Source: Ramazzottius varieornatus (taxonomy: Eukaryota > Tardigrada > Eutardigrada > Parachela > Ramazzottiidae). Taken from it: DNA of 64,000 bases. The translations under genes were made by a program, and so were the position numbers. The stretch lies in the NCBI GenBank assembly GCA_001949185.1, contig BDGG01000003.1, positions 1,276,725 through 1,340,724 on the forward strand. The letters are read 5' to 3'. A model generated the notes under the pieces. The model did no database searches. It saw only the letters and a list, made by a program, of their open reading frames with translations, and was not told the origin of the DNA. This document shows, one piece after another, positions 61,622 through 64,000 of the stretch; the first letter of the stretch is position 1; the number at the start of each line of letters is the position of its first letter.

Positions 61622-64000
61622 GTAAGTTTAATTGCAGAACCCCTTCATCCGTCACTAGAACGCTCAGTTATATTTAGTCGTTGGATTGACTTGACCGAAT
61701 AGCAGTAACACATAGTACAGTATGAGTAGATGTTAAAATATGCACGCGTAAAAAACGTGTAGAAGAATGGAATTGTGTTATGGGGAATATGCTGGGCTAT
61801 ATGCTTGCAAATTCGTTGTAGAGATTTGGAATTCCATGTTTGGACAAATACACTGTCGACAACGATTTTCGCAGGTTTCACGTTTAGTCTTGGTGAATAC
61901 TTAGGTAGGAATTTTGGGTGAAGTACTCACATGGCATGTGAGGAATCAGGACGAGTTTCTGGAATGCCGGCGCAGTTTGCATGGTGGCTTTTATAAGTTG
62001 CGATTTCCGGTCAAAGGCTGCCTGTGGACAGTCATGGCGGGCTTTGGACTTTTAACAAGGAATCTATGGCGTCTTAAGGCTGTTTAACGGCATTTTAAAG
62101 ACACAAGTCGCTCTTTCTTGCGTGCGGCAAGTATCTATTGACATTAAACCAACAAATTCACTAAGGATGAAGCGACGATCGATCGGGCTGTTATTGAGGT
62201 CTCTCGAGCTTTGCTTTTTGCTATCTCATTCCGGTTTCCCTGACTCGTTGCGTTGTTCGACTGAATCTTCCATGCCGGCAATGCGATCAAGCGGGCTCTA
62301 AGGGGATTAGCCTGCATATTGAGATGCCTGAAATCAGGTCAGAAACGTGGTCAAGTATGCTACTTTTTGACCAGTTTCGGTGTGCAAGGAAGCCCGCTTG
62401 GATCTTTTCTCATTCACTCTCAAAAATTTGACTTTGAAAAATCTGGTTACGAAAACTCTTTTCAGGAGCCTTGTTTCCTGAAAGTGAAGCTTTTTTTCCT
62501 TGCGTTTTTCCAGCAGCAAGTCGTGCAACTGCCGTCAAGAATATGTCTGTTTTTCACAATTTTTCCCCAAAAAGGAAGGGAACAGCGGTAGGGACACAGA
62601 TGGTAAGGAGAAAGAATCGTAAAAGAACCAAAAGCAAGTCCGTGGGAAAAATTGTGTTGAGTCAGCTGTACCCACTTGAGATCTGCTGACAGCTTCGTTC
62701 TGCCATACTTCTTCCGCCAATATTATTGTTGCGTTGATGAAAACCGCAAAGTTGACTTTGAGCTTCTAAACGGCTCTGTTTGTATTCAAATCCAAACAGC
62801 CATTTCTGTAACGGATTATTAAGAATGACAGCTCGAGTTTGTTTAGATTACCCACATTGCGCCCAAGTCAAAGTTGCACAAAGACGGCTAAGCTGCCATA
62901 TGCACTACTGTATGAGTTTTCTCTTCTTAGTGATTTCCATATTTTTTACGCTTTTTCTACGCCAGAAGCATTCTGAACATTCGCTTCCAGTCTCCGTTAG
63001 AAATATTCCAACTTGTGGTTGGGCTTTATCCTCCAATGCACAAACCGGTTTTCCAGCTGTGCCTGTGAACCATGTCCGGCTTCGGCTCATTGGCATATCA
63101 TATGGCTGAAGCATTGTACGGTGTTCTCACGCGCGGATAAATTTCCACACAAAATGGCACATCTGGATTTAATTTCTCCTGAAGTCTCCTCCAAACAAAG
63201 AAAACCAGCCTTTCTTGTCCGACACGAACCTTCGCCCACGCCAGACGCAGTTTTATTCACTCTGACACTGTCCGATCCTTCTTGATCTTGAAAATGTCCA
63301 GCCATCATCGTTTGAAACGTTTCACGTCGAAGCGATGAGATCTGTTTCGACTAAGAAGCGATAATGAGGCAACGATCGAAGGCGCCGCTTTGCGGATCGC
63401 GCTTCCGATCGACGTTTAATTGCTCTGACAAGCATCAAATCTCGCTTCAGCTCTTAAATCACTTGTCTTACTGGCCGAGACTTTCCACTGCACATTTTTC
63501 ACATCGTTCTGCTCGGTCTGCAAAGCTCCCACACGTGTATGCCAAGCCGTTTTGCACGCAACCGATCACTGATCAGCTTAGTGGACTCAGCGCTGTTCGA
63601 AGTGACCAACGGCCAGTCAATCATAATTGCCCAACCGGCTCGATTACCCCTTTCCTCCCCTCACCCTAGTCATATCCGCAAACAAAAAGAGCCAGGACAC
63701 ATCCGGCCAAAGCCTGTTTGCTCAATGACGTCGCCAAACGGGATTACGTGTTCCACTCGTTACCTAACCGCTACCTGACCAAGACAAAAAAGGCCCGGGT
63801 CACTCCATTCTCCCTTCTCCCACCCTCCCGCCGATAATTTACTTCACTCCCCGTAGCTTTCATCGAAAATACAGTTCCTCAGTCATGAAAATATATGGCC
63901 TGGACAAAGGCCAACCGCCAATGTTGACCTCTACTTCCATACCCTTATCTTTTGTTCACCATTGAGCATATGGGGCATTGTGAGCAAGTGAGAGGTTATT
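61622..64000. other. Probable intron or intergenic DNA at the right edge
   Basis: Only short frames were seen. A 44-codon frame at 62167 starts with a hydrophobic stretch but has no other support. This may be the first intron of the gene starting at 61367. Confidence 0.4.

Overview
The window is animal nuclear DNA. Genes are split by many short GT-AG introns, mostly 50 to 150 bases, and the spliced products are metazoan: FIG4, makorin, evectin, aquaporin, pancreatic-type lipase, PLAT, Kazal, ShK and rhodopsin-family receptor sequences. Compact genes, mixed GC, small tandem families and several secreted orphan proteins suggest a small-genome invertebrate. A tardigrade or another ecdysozoan is my best guess, but this is inference and nothing in the window proves it. 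One 50-N assembly gap lies at 40043-40092.

Layout. 1-4.6 kb: no convincing gene, several inverted-repeat relics. 4.6-6.1 kb (+): membrane-anchored SGNH protein like the N-terminal half of CASD1. 6.3-6.7 kb (-): small secreted ShK-domain protein. 7.1-8.2 kb (-): evectin. 8.7-10.7 kb (+): makorin, head to head with evectin. 11.7-12.9 kb (+): aquaporin. 13.5-16.1 kb (-): complete 13-exon pancreatic-type lipase. 17.4-20.4 kb (+): secreted 664-residue orphan with hemopexin-like segments and a proline-rich tail. 20.5-21.1 kb (-): small cysteine-rich secreted protein. 22.3-24.7 kb (+): class A GPCR, copy A. 25.1-27.1 kb (-): EF-1alpha pseudogene. 27.1-40.9 kb: a transposon-rich block with a nearly intact DDE_1 (pogo/CENP-B-like) element with 144-base terminal inverted repeats, a decayed second DDE_1 element, MITEs and a palindrome around the assembly gap. 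40.9-43.4 kb (+): GPCR copy B. 43.8-44.3 kb (+): Ala/Pro/Thr-rich low-complexity protein. 44.7-45.5 kb (-): secreted Asp-rich, RGG-rich protein. 45.5-49.4 kb: no gene recognised, one MITE. 49.4-50.7 kb (+): Kazal-like secreted protein with QFPNG repeats. 50.9-55.5 kb (-): FIG4, with a 301-base hairpin MITE in its largest intron. 55.5-64 kb: sparse; one small hypothetical ORF and one good coding exon of an unknown gene that probably continues to the right.

The genes do not form a pathway. The window holds housekeeping trafficking genes (FIG4, evectin, makorin) mixed with lineage-specific secreted proteins and a duplicated receptor. The most informative signals are the two receptor copies, which share long stretches of identical sequence inside otherwise diverged genes (gene conversion), a 51-base intron that folds into a perfect hairpin, and the secreted orphan proteins. 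Exon boundaries were joined by hand from splice dinucleotides and reading phase. Where a full exon set keeps phase from start to stop this is said in the entry.
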